From GCA-2731375 sp964590195 (GTDB lineage: Bacteria > Pseudomonadota > Alphaproteobacteria > GCA-2731375): a stretch of 64,000 nt of DNA. This document shows positions 50,353-58,960 of the stretch, one piece after another. The stretch's first letter is position 1. Each line of letters starts with the position of its first letter. Position numbers and translations under genes: made by a program. The DNA lies in contig CAZPWJ010000015.1 in NCBI GenBank assembly GCA_964590195.1, positions 1 through 64,000 of the forward strand, in the 5' to 3' direction. The notes beneath the pieces are model-generated. The model was not told the DNA's origin, made no database searches, and worked only from the letters and a program-made list of their open reading frames with translations.

Positions 50353-51168
50353 ATGACCAAAGCGAGTACAGTATTTCTAGTTGGCGCCGGTCCGGGGGAT
50401 CCGGAACTGTTGACTATGAAGGCGCACCGATTGCTGCAGGCCGCCGAAGTGGTGGTCTATGACCGCTTGGTTTCGGCTGAAATTCTGGCTCTGATCCCGT
50501 CGGGCACGACATTGATCAGCGTTGGCAAACAGCCCCGCAACCATTCCGTCCCGCAGCCCGAAATCAACCAATTGCTGGTCCGTTTGGCAAAATCCGGGCG
50601 CAATGTCGTGCGCCTGAAGGGCGGCGATCCTTATGTCTTTGGCCGCGGCTCGGAAGAGGCCATGACCCTGGTCGAAAATGGCGTGCCATTCGAAGTGGTG
50701 CCGGGCATTACCTCGGCCTCGGCCTGTTCGGCCTCCGTCGGCATGCCGCTGACCCATCGCGGCCTGGCCACGGGCGTGCGTTATCTGACCGGCCATTGCC
50801 GGGAAGACAGCGAGCTGGATTTCGACTGGCGGGGCCTGGCCGATCCATCGACTACCCTGGTGATCTATATGGGCATGGCCAATGTGGAACAGATCACCAC
50901 GAATTTGATTGAACACGGCGCCGACCCGGAATTACCCGCCGCCGCCATCAACAATGGCAGTACGCCGGCGCAACGGCACATTGTCTCCACGTTGGAAAGC
51001 CTGGCCAGCGACGCGAGGGCCGCCGAGTTTAATGGACCGGTATTGTTCGTCGTCGGTCAAGTCGTGGCTCTGCATGCCATTTTGGGCGCGCAGCCGGATG
51101 CCAATCAAGATCAGGCCCCAGGTGCCGAACAGGACGATGAACAGCCGAATTCCGCCGTGGGCAGCTAG
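50353..51168 (+). CDS. nirE: uroporphyrinogen-III C-methyltransferase (SUMT, NirE)
   Basis: A 271-residue SAM-dependent enzyme that makes precorrin-2. Motifs are LVGAGPGDPELLTMKAHRLL, LISVGKQPRNHSVPQPEINQ, VVRLKGGDPYVFGRGSEEA and VVPGITSASACSASVGMPLT, all canonical for SUMT; IYMGMANVEQI follows. A GGGGGA site lies 8 bases before the ATG. Its place in front of nirC marks it as NirE, but as the only SUMT in view it probably also feeds the cobalamin genes. The last 31 bases overlap nirC. The C-terminal end is acidic and Gln-rich. Confidence 0.94.
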   Translation: MTKASTVFLVGAGPGDPELLTMKAHRLLQAAEVVVYDRLVSAEILALIPSGTTLISVGKQPRNHSVPQPEINQLLVRLAKSGRNVVRLKGGDPYVFGRGSEEAMTLVENGVPFEVVPGITSASACSASVGMPLTHRGLATGVRYLTGHCREDSELDFDWRGLADPSTTLVIYMGMANVEQITTNLIEHGADPELPAAAINNGSTPAQRHIVSTLESLASDARAAEFNGPVLFVVGQVVALHAILGAQPDANQDQAPGAEQDDEQPNSAVGS

Positions 51169-51508
51169 CGCCTTTCTGACAGCCGCCTTTACCGCTACCT
51201 TGACTGCCGCCGCGACAACCCCAGTTTGGAGCGAAGGAAGCATCTCGGAAACGCGGCAGAAGGAATTGCTGTATCTCTTGCAACAGGATTGCGGCTCCTG
51301 CCATGGCCTGACCCTCAAGGGCGGCCTTGGCGGTCCCCTTTTACCCGCCAACTTGGCGGATAAACCCGATGATGCCCTGGTTGAGGTTATCATGCAGGGT
51401 CTGCCCGGTACGCCCATGCCACCCTGGCGGTTCCTGCTCAAGGAAAAGGAGGCCGCCTTCCTGGTGCGGGCCATGAAGTCGGGCCAAACTTTGAAAATAG
51501 AGCAATGA
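51137..51508 (+). CDS. nirC: c-type cytochrome NirC
   Basis: A 123-residue periplasmic monoheme cytochrome. A signal peptide (AASAFLTAAFTATLTAAATT) is followed by the heme motif CGSCHG in LLQQDCGSCHGLTLKGGLGG; an axial Met probably lies in the GTPMPPWRF region. NirC is an electron donor to NirS and an assembly partner in the heme d1 pathway. The ATG at 51137 lies inside the end of nirE; an earlier start would remove the signal peptide. Fits the order nirE-C-F. Confidence 0.88.
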   Translation: MNSRIPPWAASAFLTAAFTATLTAAATTPVWSEGSISETRQKELLYLLQQDCGSCHGLTLKGGLGGPLLPANLADKPDDALVEVIMQGLPGTPMPPWRFLLKEKEAAFLVRAMKSGQTLKIEQ

Positions 51509-51518
51509 AAGCCGAACA

Positions 51519-52721
51519 ATGAGGATCCTTGCGAAAATTTCCGCCGTTCTGGCAACTGCCGTTCTGCTTGTCTCGGCCATGGCCAATGGCCATGCCGATG
51601 ATGCTTCCATACTGCGCGGTACCGGCGATCTGGGCCTGGTGATCGAACGCGCCCATGGCAGCATCCAGATTATCGATACCACACACCGCGCGGCCCTGGG
51701 CCGGGTCAAGGGCCTGGGCGATCTCAGCCATGCCTCCGCCGTCTATTCACGGGATGGGCGCTACGCCTACATTTTTGGCCGCGATGGCGGCTTGAGCAAG
51801 GTTGATATTTTGCAACAGCGGATCGTCAAGCGGATCGTACAGGGCGGCAATAGTATTGGCGGCGCGATCTCCCAGGACGGCAGCCTGGTCGCCGTCTCCA
51901 ATTACAAGCCGGGCGGGGTCAAGGTGTTTAATGCGGCCACGCTGGAGCAAGTGGCCGATATTCCGGCCCAGGCCAGTGACGGCAGCGGCCTGTCCAAGGT
52001 GGTCGGCCTGGCCGACGCGCCGGGGCAGCGCTTTATCTTTTCGTTGTATAACGCGGGCGAAATCTGGATCGCTGATTTTTCCGACCGCGCCAACATGCGG
52101 CTCACGAAACACACGGACATTGGCGAACTGCCCTATGACGGCCTGATTACCGATGATGGCCGTTATTACATCGCCGGCCTGTTTGGCGAGGATGGCATGG
52201 CCATGCTGGATTTGTGGCAGTCCGAGAAAGGCGTGCGCCGCATACTCGACGGCTATGGCCGGGGCGAGGAGAAGTTGCCGGTCTACAAGATGCCCCATCT
52301 GGAAGGCTGGGCCCGCGCCGGCGATGTGATTTTCCTGCCCGCCGTGGGCCGGCACGAAGTCCTGATGGTGGAACCCGGCAGCTGGAAAGAAGTCGGGCGC
52401 ATCGCCGTTCATGGCCAGCCGATCTTTGCCGTGGCACGGCCCGACGGGCGCCAGGTCTGGGTCAATTTCGCCCATCCGCGAAACGACACGGTGCAGGTCA
52501 TCGATGTGCCCAGCCGCAAGATCGTGCACGAATTCAAGCCGGGCAAGGCGGTGCTGCATCTGGAGTTCACGCCGCGCGGCGAACAGGTATGGATTTCCGT
52601 ACGCGATGCCAACCGGGTCGATGTCTATGACACCGAAAGTTTCAAACAGCTGCGGACCCTGCCGGCACAAAAACCATCGGGCATTTTCCTTACCGCCCGG
52701 GCCAATCGGATCGGCTTGTAG
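51519..52721 (+). CDS. nirF: NirF, heme d1 biosynthesis protein
   Basis: A 400-residue periplasmic protein with a signal peptide (ISAVLATAVLLVSAMANGHA) and a d1-type eight-bladed propeller. Repeated blade-like motifs include LGLVIERAHGSIQIIDTTHR, SRDGRYAYIFGRDGGLSKVD, KPGGVKVFNAATLEQVAD and the C-terminal LHLEFTPRGEQVWISVRDAN. NirF dehydrogenates the d1 precursor in the last stages. There is no lipobox Cys, so it seems soluble rather than a lipoprotein. 10 bases after nirC and 4 before nirD. Confidence 0.93.
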   Translation: MRILAKISAVLATAVLLVSAMANGHADDASILRGTGDLGLVIERAHGSIQIIDTTHRAALGRVKGLGDLSHASAVYSRDGRYAYIFGRDGGLSKVDILQQRIVKRIVQGGNSIGGAISQDGSLVAVSNYKPGGVKVFNAATLEQVADIPAQASDGSGLSKVVGLADAPGQRFIFSLYNAGEIWIADFSDRANMRLTKHTDIGELPYDGLITDDGRYYIAGLFGEDGMAMLDLWQSEKGVRRILDGYGRGEEKLPVYKMPHLEGWARAGDVIFLPAVGRHEVLMVEPGSWKEVGRIAVHGQPIFAVARPDGRQVWVNFAHPRNDTVQVIDVPSRKIVHEFKPGKAVLHLEFTPRGEQVWISVRDANRVDVYDTESFKQLRTLPAQKPSGIFLTARANRIGL

Positions 52722-52725
52722 CGCC

Positions 52726-53184
52726 ATGCCCACCGTGCAATCCATCACGGAGCAGGAGCGGGCGCTGCTGAACGGCTATCAGCGGGACTTTCCCCTGGAA
52801 CCCCGCCCTTACGCGGCCATGGCGGCGGCCATGGGGATGGACGAGGATGCCCTGCTGGCCATGCTGCGGGATTTGCGGGAACGCGGTATCCTGGGCCGGG
52901 TCGGCGTCACTGTACGGCCCAACAGCGCCGGTGCCTCCACCCTGGCGGCATTGGCGGTGCCGCCGGCGCGCCTGGATGAAGTGGCCGAACAAGTCAGCGC
53001 CCTACCTTCGGTAAATCATAATTACGCCCGCGAGCATGATTTTAATCTCTGGTTTGTCCTGACCGCCGCCGATGACGCCGGGTTGGATGAGGCCCTGGCC
53101 CAGATCGAAAACGAAACCGGTCTGATGCCCATAAAGCTGCCCCTGGACGCGGAATATCACATCGATCTGGGATTCACTCTATGA
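52726..53184 (+). CDS. nirD: siroheme decarboxylase subunit NirD
   Basis: A 152-residue Lrp/AsnC-like protein. N-terminal winged helix RPYAAMAAAMGMDEDALLAM then LRERGILGRVGVTV, and the RAM-like part VNHNYAREHDFNLWFVLTAA with ENETGLMPIKLP. Such proteins form complexes that remove the acetate carboxyls from siroheme to give didecarboxysiroheme. It pairs with the next genes (nirL, G, H). ATGA overlap with nirL. Confidence 0.9.
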   Translation: MPTVQSITEQERALLNGYQRDFPLEPRPYAAMAAAMGMDEDALLAMLRDLRERGILGRVGVTVRPNSAGASTLAALAVPPARLDEVAEQVSALPSVNHNYAREHDFNLWFVLTAADDAGLDEALAQIENETGLMPIKLPLDAEYHIDLGFTL

Positions 53185-53684
53185 TCGAACTTGCGGACCA
53201 GGATCACCAGCTACTGGCGCGCCTGGCCGATGGGCTGCCCCTGGTATCCCGGCCCTATGCCGAATTGGGTGCGGAATTGGGTCTGTCCGAGGATGATGTT
53301 ATCGCCTGCCTGCGCCGCCTGGTGGACGGCGGCGTCATCCGCCGTTTCGGCCTGATCGTACGGCATCATGAATTGGGCTATCGGGCCAATGCCATGTCGG
53401 TCTGGGATGTGCCCGATGACCAGGTCGATGCCCTGGGCAAGGATCTGGCCGCCTACCCTTTCGTTACCCTGTGCTACCGCCGCCGCCGCCAGCCGCCGAA
53501 CTGGCCCTATAATCTATTCGCCATGGTGCACGGCAAGGAACGGGCCCATGTGCTGAGCCAGATCGCGCAGCTGAATGAACAACTTGGCCTGGAACATCTG
53601 CGCCACCACGTCTTGTTCTCCACCAAACGCTATAAACAAAGCGCGGCCCGCTTCGGCGGCCGCGGCATGGCGAAGGCCGGCTGA
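53181..53684 (+). CDS. nirL: siroheme decarboxylase subunit NirL
   Basis: A 167-residue Lrp/AsnC-like protein, second of four. It has SRPYAELGAELGLSEDDVIA, DGGVIRRFGLIVRHHELGY and the NirL/H-type AMSVWDVPDDQVDALGKDL, then CYRRRRQPPNWPYNLFAMVH. The RRFG and CY motifs carry residues thought to contact the tetrapyrrole in decarboxylase complexes. Overlaps nirD by 4 and nirG by 1 base. Confidence 0.9.
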   Translation: MIELADQDHQLLARLADGLPLVSRPYAELGAELGLSEDDVIACLRRLVDGGVIRRFGLIVRHHELGYRANAMSVWDVPDDQVDALGKDLAAYPFVTLCYRRRRQPPNWPYNLFAMVHGKERAHVLSQIAQLNEQLGLEHLRHHVLFSTKRYKQSAARFGGRGMAKAG

Positions 53685-54145
53685 TGACGGAAAAACACAC
53701 ATTGGACGAGATCGACCGCCGGATCATTAATAGCCTGCAGGGTGGCTTTCCCATCTGCCCATCGCCCTATGCCGCCGTGGCAAATGACATGGGCATTGAC
53801 GAGGATGACCTGCTGCACCGTTTGCAGCGTCTGCGTGACGACGGTCTGTTGAGCCGCTTCGGGCCCATGTATCACGCCGAAAAACTGGGCGGTGCCCTGA
53901 CCCTGGCCGCGATTTCCGTACCCGAGGCGCGCTACGACGAAGTCGCCGAACAGGTCAATGCCCACGCCGAGGTCGCCCATAATTACGCCCGTGAACATCA
54001 GCTGAATATGTGGTTTGTTCTGGCAACGGAACAATTTTCGCGGATTGATGAAGTAATCGCCGAGATCGAGGCGGAAACCGGTCTGAAGGTCTTTAACATG
54101 CCGAAAAAGGAAGAGTACTTTATCGGCCTGAGATTTGAAGCATGA
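53684..54145 (+). CDS. nirG: siroheme decarboxylase subunit NirG
   Basis: A 153-residue Lrp/AsnC-like protein similar to NirD: CPSPYAAVANDMGIDEDDLL, LSRFGPMYHAEKLGGALTLA and VAHNYAREHQLNMWFVLATE with EAETGLKVFNMPKKEEYF at the end. NirD and NirG have the HNYAREH-type motif, and NirL and NirH the other type, which suggests two alpha-beta-like pairs. TGATG overlap with nirL. Confidence 0.9.
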   Translation: MTEKHTLDEIDRRIINSLQGGFPICPSPYAAVANDMGIDEDDLLHRLQRLRDDGLLSRFGPMYHAEKLGGALTLAAISVPEARYDEVAEQVNAHAEVAHNYAREHQLNMWFVLATEQFSRIDEVIAEIEAETGLKVFNMPKKEEYFIGLRFEA

Positions 54146-54627
54146 ACGGCATCGTGGACGAAACCGACCGGCGCATCATCGTCGCCACCCAGGGTGGTTT
54201 GCCCCTGGTCGCGGAACCTTATCAGGCGGTGGCCGATGAATTGGATATGGATGTCGCCGACGTCATGGCGCGCATGCAGCGGATGCTGGACGGCGGCCTG
54301 ATCCGCCGCATCGGCGCCGTGCCCAACCATTATGCCCTGGGCTACCGTGCCAACGGCATGTCGGTCTGGGATGTGCCGGACGAAGATATCTCGGACATTG
54401 GCAAAATGGTTGGGGATCTGGATTTCGTCTCGCACTGCTATCATCGGCCCCGGCATTTGCCGTATTGGAGCTATAATCTGTTTGCCATGGTGCATGGCCG
54501 GGATCGGGATGAAGTATCGGACAAAGTAGAACGAATCGCAAAGTTGATGGGGATCAAGGATCGCGGGCACGAGATTTTATACTCTCACCGCATCCTGAAA
54601 AAGACGGGTTTGCGTTTCACGGCCTGA
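54142..54627 (+). CDS. nirH: siroheme decarboxylase subunit NirH
   Basis: A 161-residue Lrp/AsnC-like protein similar to NirL: VAEPYQAVADELDMDVADVM, GGLIRRIGAVPNHYALGYRA and NGMSVWDVPDEDISDIGKMV, then CYHRPRHLPYWSYNLFAMVH. It overlaps nirG by 4 bases (ATGA). Four separate genes here mean the decarboxylase is not a fused form as in some species. Confidence 0.9.
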   Translation: MNGIVDETDRRIIVATQGGLPLVAEPYQAVADELDMDVADVMARMQRMLDGGLIRRIGAVPNHYALGYRANGMSVWDVPDEDISDIGKMVGDLDFVSHCYHRPRHLPYWSYNLFAMVHGRDRDEVSDKVERIAKLMGIKDRGHEILYSHRILKKTGLRFTA

Positions 54628-54686
54628 GTTCGAGTGAGATAGGCCGCCAGTAATAGACCGCCTGCAATAAATTTGGGGACACATTC

Positions 54687-55913
54687 ATGATTCGTATTAG
54701 CCAGTATATGCGCGAAATCAACTCGCCCACGCCGCTGCCGGCACCCGGCGCGCCAAGGCGCGGGCCGTCCGGGCCGGTGGTGATCTGGAATTTGATCCGG
54801 CGCTGCAATCTGAACTGCAAGCATTGCTATTCGATCTCCGCCGATACGGACTTCGCGGGCGAATTGAGCACGGACGAAATTTTCACCGTGATGACGGACC
54901 TGCGCGGCTTTGGCGTGCCGGTGCTGATCCTCTCGGGCGGCGAGCCGCTGTTGCGCCCGGACATTTTTGAAATTTCGGCTAAGGCCAAGGAGATGGGATT
55001 CTACGTCGGCCTGTCGTCGAACGGCACCCTGATCAACGGCGAAAATATCGAGGCCATAAAGGATGCCGACTACAACTACGTGGGCGTCTCCCTAGACGGT
55101 ATCGGCGCCACCCACGATGCCTTCCGCCGCAAGGAGGGCGCCTATGATACGTCCCTGGCCGGCGTGCGGCTGTGTCTAGAGGCCGGGATCAAGGTCGGTC
55201 TGCGCTTTACCATGACCATGGATAATGCCCATCAGTTGCCCAATATGCTGTCCCTGGTCGAGGCGGAAAATATCGATAAGTTCTATCTTTCGCACCTGAA
55301 TTACGCCGGGCGGGGCAACCGCAACCGGGCCGACGATGCCCAGCACGCCAACACCCGCCAGGCCATGGACCTGATGTTCGATACCGCCTGGGATCATGTT
55401 CAGCGCGGACTGGATACGGAATTCGTCTCCGGCAACAACGATGCCGACGGGGTTTATCTGCTGTTCTGGCTGCAAAAACGCTTCCCCGACCGGCCCGAAC
55501 TGCTGGCCCATATGCGCGCCAAGCTGGCCCTGTGGGGCGGCAATTCCTCCGGCGTCAACGTTGCCAATATCGACAATCTGGGCAATGTGCATCCCGATAC
55601 CATGTGGTGGCATTACGATTTGGGCAATGTCCGCGAACGGCCATTTTCCGAGATCTGGGTCGATACCTCCGATCCCATCATGGCCGGCTTGAAACAGAGC
55701 CCGCGCCAGGTCAAGGGCCGTTGCGGGGCCTGCCAGTATTTCGATATCTGCGCCGGCAACACCCGTGTGCGCGCCCTGCAACTGACCGGCGATGCCTGGG
55801 CCGAGGACCCTGCATGTTACCTGAACGATCAGGAAATCGGTATCGAGGACGGCGGCGAACGCCTGACCGTGACGCCCTATACGCGGGAGAGCCAACGTGC
55901 GCTGGGTCTTTAG
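54687..55913 (+). CDS. nirJ: radical SAM protein NirJ
   Basis: A 408-residue radical SAM enzyme that replaces the propionates of didecarboxysiroheme with keto groups. The 4Fe-4S motif is RRCNLNCKHCYS (C40, C44, C47), followed by LILSGGEPLLRPDIFEISAK and YNYVGVSLDGIGATHDAFRR. The C-terminal Cys cluster (KGRCGACQYFDICAGNTRVR, then DPACYL) resembles a second Fe-S site. 59 bases after nirH; its end overlaps the start of nirN. Confidence 0.95.
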   Translation: MIRISQYMREINSPTPLPAPGAPRRGPSGPVVIWNLIRRCNLNCKHCYSISADTDFAGELSTDEIFTVMTDLRGFGVPVLILSGGEPLLRPDIFEISAKAKEMGFYVGLSSNGTLINGENIEAIKDADYNYVGVSLDGIGATHDAFRRKEGAYDTSLAGVRLCLEAGIKVGLRFTMTMDNAHQLPNMLSLVEAENIDKFYLSHLNYAGRGNRNRADDAQHANTRQAMDLMFDTAWDHVQRGLDTEFVSGNNDADGVYLLFWLQKRFPDRPELLAHMRAKLALWGGNSSGVNVANIDNLGNVHPDTMWWHYDLGNVRERPFSEIWVDTSDPIMAGLKQSPRQVKGRCGACQYFDICAGNTRVRALQLTGDAWAEDPACYLNDQEIGIEDGGERLTVTPYTRESQRALGL

Positions 55914-57483
55914 TTTAGTCGTACTGCTAGGTCTCGCTTCGACGCCGGCCCTGGCCAGTCAGGCCAAACCTGGCGAGGCCGCCGCCAACGCGAGCGCGTT
56001 GTACGCCGAACATTGCGCGGCCTGTCATGGCGCCGACCGCCTGGGACAAAGCGGGCCGGCCCTGCTGCCGCAGAACCTGCGCCGGCTGCGCCAGGCCAAG
56101 GCGGTCAAGGTCATCAACAAGGGCCGCATCGCCACCCAGATGCCTGGTTTCAGCGAGGTTTTGCAGGCGGACGAAATCGCCGCCCTGGTGAAGCTGATCT
56201 ATACCCCCCTGAGCACGCGGCCCGTATGGGGCAAGGCCGAGATCCAGGCCAGTCGGGTGGTCGAGAAAGATGCCCTGAACCTGCCGAACAAACCGGTCTT
56301 CAATGCCGATCCGCTGAACCTGTTCGTGGTGGTGGAAACCGGCGATCACCACGCGAGTATCCTGGATGGCGACAGTTTCGAAAGGCTGCATCGTTTCCCA
56401 ACCCGCTTTGCCCTGCATGGTGGGCCGAAATTTTCGCCGAAAGGCCGTTTTGTCTATTTCGGCTCCCGCGATGGCTGGGTCTCCAAGTATGATTTGTATA
56501 ATTTCAGGCTGGTGGCCGAGGTCCGCGCCGGCATAAATATGCGCAACATCGCCATTTCCGCCGACGGCAAGTATCTGGCGGCGGCGAATTATCTGCCCCA
56601 TTCCATTGCGCTGTTGGACGCCCACGACCTGTCATTGCTGAAACTGATTCCGGTGGTGGACTATTTCAAGAAGAAAACCTCGCGGGTTTCCGCCGTCTAT
56701 CAGGCCCGCCCGCGCAATTCCTTTATCGCCGCCCTCAAGGATGTGCCGGAAATCTGGGAAATCTCGACCGACCCCAACGCCCCGCCGGTGGTCACCGGCC
56801 TGGCGCACAGCAACGAACAGGGCCACGAGGAGACTTTGACGAACAACAACAAGGGCCTGTTCGCCCTGCGCCGGATGCTGATCAAGGAACCCCTGGACGA
56901 CTTTTTCTTTGATCCGCCCTACCGCAACCTGATCGGCTCCTCACGGGACGGCAAGCATGGCATTGTCGTCAATCTGAATGTGGGCAAGGAAATCCGCAGC
57001 GTCGGCCTGCCGGGCCTGCCGCATCTCGGCTCGGGCATCACCTGGGAATGGCAGGGCCGGCCGGTTATGGCGACGCCGCATCTACGCGGCGGCCAGGTCT
57101 CCGTGATCGACATGGAGGAATGGAAGGTCATTAAAAGCATCAAGACCAAGGGACCGGGATTCTTCATGCGCGGCCATGAAAACAGCCCCTACGCCTGGGT
57201 CGATGTTTTTTTTGGCCCAAACCGGGATCTGATGCATGTCTTCGACACGCGTAGCCTGGAGATCATCAAGACCCTGCGGCCGGCGCCGGGCAAAACCGCC
57301 GCCCATGTGGAGTTTACCCGCGACGGCTCCCACGCCCTGGTTTCGATCTGGGACATGGACGGCGCCCTGGTGGTCTATGACGCCAAGACCCTGGAGGAAG
57401 TGAAGCGTATCCCGATGGTCAAACCGTCCGGTAAATACAATGTCTTCAACAAGATTACCCTGTCCGCCGGCACCTCCCATTAG
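55897..57483 (+). CDS. nirN: NirN, c-type cytochrome with d1-type propeller
   Basis: A 528-residue periplasmic protein: signal peptide (VFSLVVLLGLASTPALA), a heme c domain with HCAACHG (C40, C43) and GRIATQMPGFSEVLQADEIA, then a long d1-binding propeller with DHHASILDGDSFERLHRFPT, GRFVYFGSRDGWVSKYDLYN and KYLAAANYLPHSIALLDAHD. NirN catalyses the last dehydrogenation giving heme d1 and transfers it to NirS. The start is GTG at 55897 inside the end of nirJ. It is the largest d1-type protein left in the cluster, given the broken nirS. Confidence 0.92.
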   Translation: MRWVFSLVVLLGLASTPALASQAKPGEAAANASALYAEHCAACHGADRLGQSGPALLPQNLRRLRQAKAVKVINKGRIATQMPGFSEVLQADEIAALVKLIYTPLSTRPVWGKAEIQASRVVEKDALNLPNKPVFNADPLNLFVVVETGDHHASILDGDSFERLHRFPTRFALHGGPKFSPKGRFVYFGSRDGWVSKYDLYNFRLVAEVRAGINMRNIAISADGKYLAAANYLPHSIALLDAHDLSLLKLIPVVDYFKKKTSRVSAVYQARPRNSFIAALKDVPEIWEISTDPNAPPVVTGLAHSNEQGHEETLTNNNKGLFALRRMLIKEPLDDFFFDPPYRNLIGSSRDGKHGIVVNLNVGKEIRSVGLPGLPHLGSGITWEWQGRPVMATPHLRGGQVSVIDMEEWKVIKSIKTKGPGFFMRGHENSPYAWVDVFFGPNRDLMHVFDTRSLEIIKTLRPAPGKTAAHVEFTRDGSHALVSIWDMDGALVVYDAKTLEEVKRIPMVKPSGKYNVFNKITLSAGTSH

Positions 57484-58225
57484 GCATCGGCATGGGAAGA
57501 ACGGCAGCCTGCTGATCGTGGTCGGCCACGGTACGGGCACGGCGGCCGGTGATGCCACGCTGCACGCCCTGGCCGCTGATCTTGGGGCGCGGGAGGGCTT
57601 TGCCCGGGTCAGGGCCGCCGTGTTGCGCGGCACGCCCGCGCTCGGGGATGTTCTGAGCCAGCTCGACACCGGGCCGGGCGCTCAATTGCCTTGCCTGCTG
57701 CCATTCATGATGAGTGACGGTGTGACCTTCCGTCAGGGCCTGATGGAGGCCATGGCCCATATTCCAGGCCCGCGAAGGCCGCTCTTGTATCCCCCCCTGG
57801 GACTGAACCCAGGACTGGCCGAATTGATCGCCAGGCGGGGCGAAAAGGCGGCCAGGGCGGCGTCCTGGAAAGCGGCGGATTGCCGGCTGCTATTGATTGC
57901 CCATGGCTCGCTACAGGATCCGGCCTCGGCCCAGGCCGCGCGGGCACATCAGGAACGCATCGCCGCCCAACATGGATTTGCCACCGTCGAAGTGGCGTTT
58001 TTGGATCAACCGCCGCATTTGGACGAGGTTCTGGCACGGAATGGCGGCCCGGTGCTTGGCGTCGGCCTATTTGCGGGCGAAGGCCGTCATGGCGCCGAGG
58101 ATATGAAAAAGGCTTTTGCCCTGGCCGCCTGTCCGGCCCGTTATTGCGGCACCATTGGCGGCGATCAAGGCCTCGCCGCCCTGGCCGTCGAGCACCTGAA
58201 AACCGAGCCCCAAACAAGCCTGTAG
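57440..58225 (+). CDS. second CbiX-like chelatase, in the nir cluster
   Basis: A 261-residue two-domain CbiX/SirB-like protein. Domain 1: SLLIVVGHGTGTAAGDATLH and LLPFMMSDGVTFRQGLMEAM. Domain 2: RLLLIAHGSLQDPASAQAAR and VEVAFLDQPPHLDEVLARNG, with GVGLFAGEGRHGAEDMKKAF. Both domains keep the GHG/AHGS loop, whose His is the catalytic metal-binding residue. Unlike the cob-locus CbiX it has no MxCxxC motif and no His-rich tail. Start ATG 57440 lies within the last 44 bases of nirN, so it belongs to the nir operon. It could insert Fe into sirohydrochlorin for siroheme and d1; Co is also possible. Confidence 0.78.
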   Translation: MSSTRLPCPPAPPIRHRHGKNGSLLIVVGHGTGTAAGDATLHALAADLGAREGFARVRAAVLRGTPALGDVLSQLDTGPGAQLPCLLPFMMSDGVTFRQGLMEAMAHIPGPRRPLLYPPLGLNPGLAELIARRGEKAARAASWKAADCRLLLIAHGSLQDPASAQAARAHQERIAAQHGFATVEVAFLDQPPHLDEVLARNGGPVLGVGLFAGEGRHGAEDMKKAFALAACPARYCGTIGGDQGLAALAVEHLKTEPQTSL

Positions 58226-58261
58226 CCCGACCTGCGTTAGCTCCGCGGACCGTCCAGATCT

Positions 58262-58275
58262 TTGACGCGGGTCAA
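58262..58275 (+). promoter_or_regulatory. perfect FNR/NNR-type box upstream of hemerythrin gene
   Basis: TTGAC-GCGG-GTCAA is a perfect TTGAC-N4-GTCAA dyad, centred about 60 bases before the hemerythrin start. With the activator at -41.5 the start of transcription would fall near 58310, with a poor -10 (TAGGTT) in the right place. It suggests control by an NO- or oxygen-responsive Crp/FNR-family regulator. Confidence 0.7.
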
Positions 58276-58328
58276 GGCGGCAATTCGCACTTAAGAATAG
58301 GTTTACATTCGAAGCAGGAGTTGGCGGA

Positions 58329-58922
58329 TTGGCTAGAAATTTAAAAAACGAGAAGCCGCGCAAGCGGGAACCTCTGGTCCTGGAGCTGATTCCGGAGAAC
58401 CTGTTGCGCGAGCCTATCGAGTATATTTTTGCCGATCACTACCGTATGCGCCAGATCATCGCCACCATGGACAGGTTTCTCGTCGATGGCGTCTATGCCC
58501 AGCCGCCGACAAACGACGGTCTGATCGCCGACATGACGGTTATCGAGGCCTATTTGCGTAACGAGCTGCCGCCGCATATCGCCGACGAGGAAGAAGATCT
58601 GTTCCCCTGTCTGGAGCGGCGCAGTCAAGGCGACAACGAGACAAAACAGATCCTGGCCACCCTGCATCAGGAGCATGAGGAAGACTTTGCCTTGCTGCCG
58701 CCGCTTATTGACGGCCATTCGGATTTGTTGGCCGGCCGGCCGGTGGCCGAACGGGAGCTGTTTGAAACCTCCGTCGTCCGCTTCGTGGAAACCCAGCGGC
58801 GCCACGTTATCTGGGAGAATAATATTGTTCTGCCCCTGGCCCGGCGACGGCTCAGCGCCGAGGATATGGAAAAAATCGGCCGTGACATGGCGGCCCGCCG
58901 GGGTCTTGAATACCCGGCCTAA
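58329..58922 (+). CDS. hemerythrin HHE-domain protein
   Basis: A 197-residue helical protein with the diiron ligand pattern of hemerythrins: ADHYRMRQIIATMDRF, RNELPPHIADEEEDLFPCLE, ILATLHQEHEEDFALL and VRFVETQRRHVIWENNIVLP. The start is TTG at 58329, chosen because AGGAG lies 8 bases upstream and the frame holds no earlier start. The first 20 residues are basic (ARNLKNEKPRKREPLVLE). Relatives bind O2 or NO. The perfect FNR/NNR-type box and the place after the nir genes suggest a role in NO handling. Confidence 0.87.
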   Translation: MARNLKNEKPRKREPLVLELIPENLLREPIEYIFADHYRMRQIIATMDRFLVDGVYAQPPTNDGLIADMTVIEAYLRNELPPHIADEEEDLFPCLERRSQGDNETKQILATLHQEHEEDFALLPPLIDGHSDLLAGRPVAERELFETSVVRFVETQRRHVIWENNIVLPLARRRLSAEDMEKIGRDMAARRGLEYPA

Positions 58923-58960
58923 TAGTTCGTTTACGGACGCAATGCTATATAATTGCAGTA

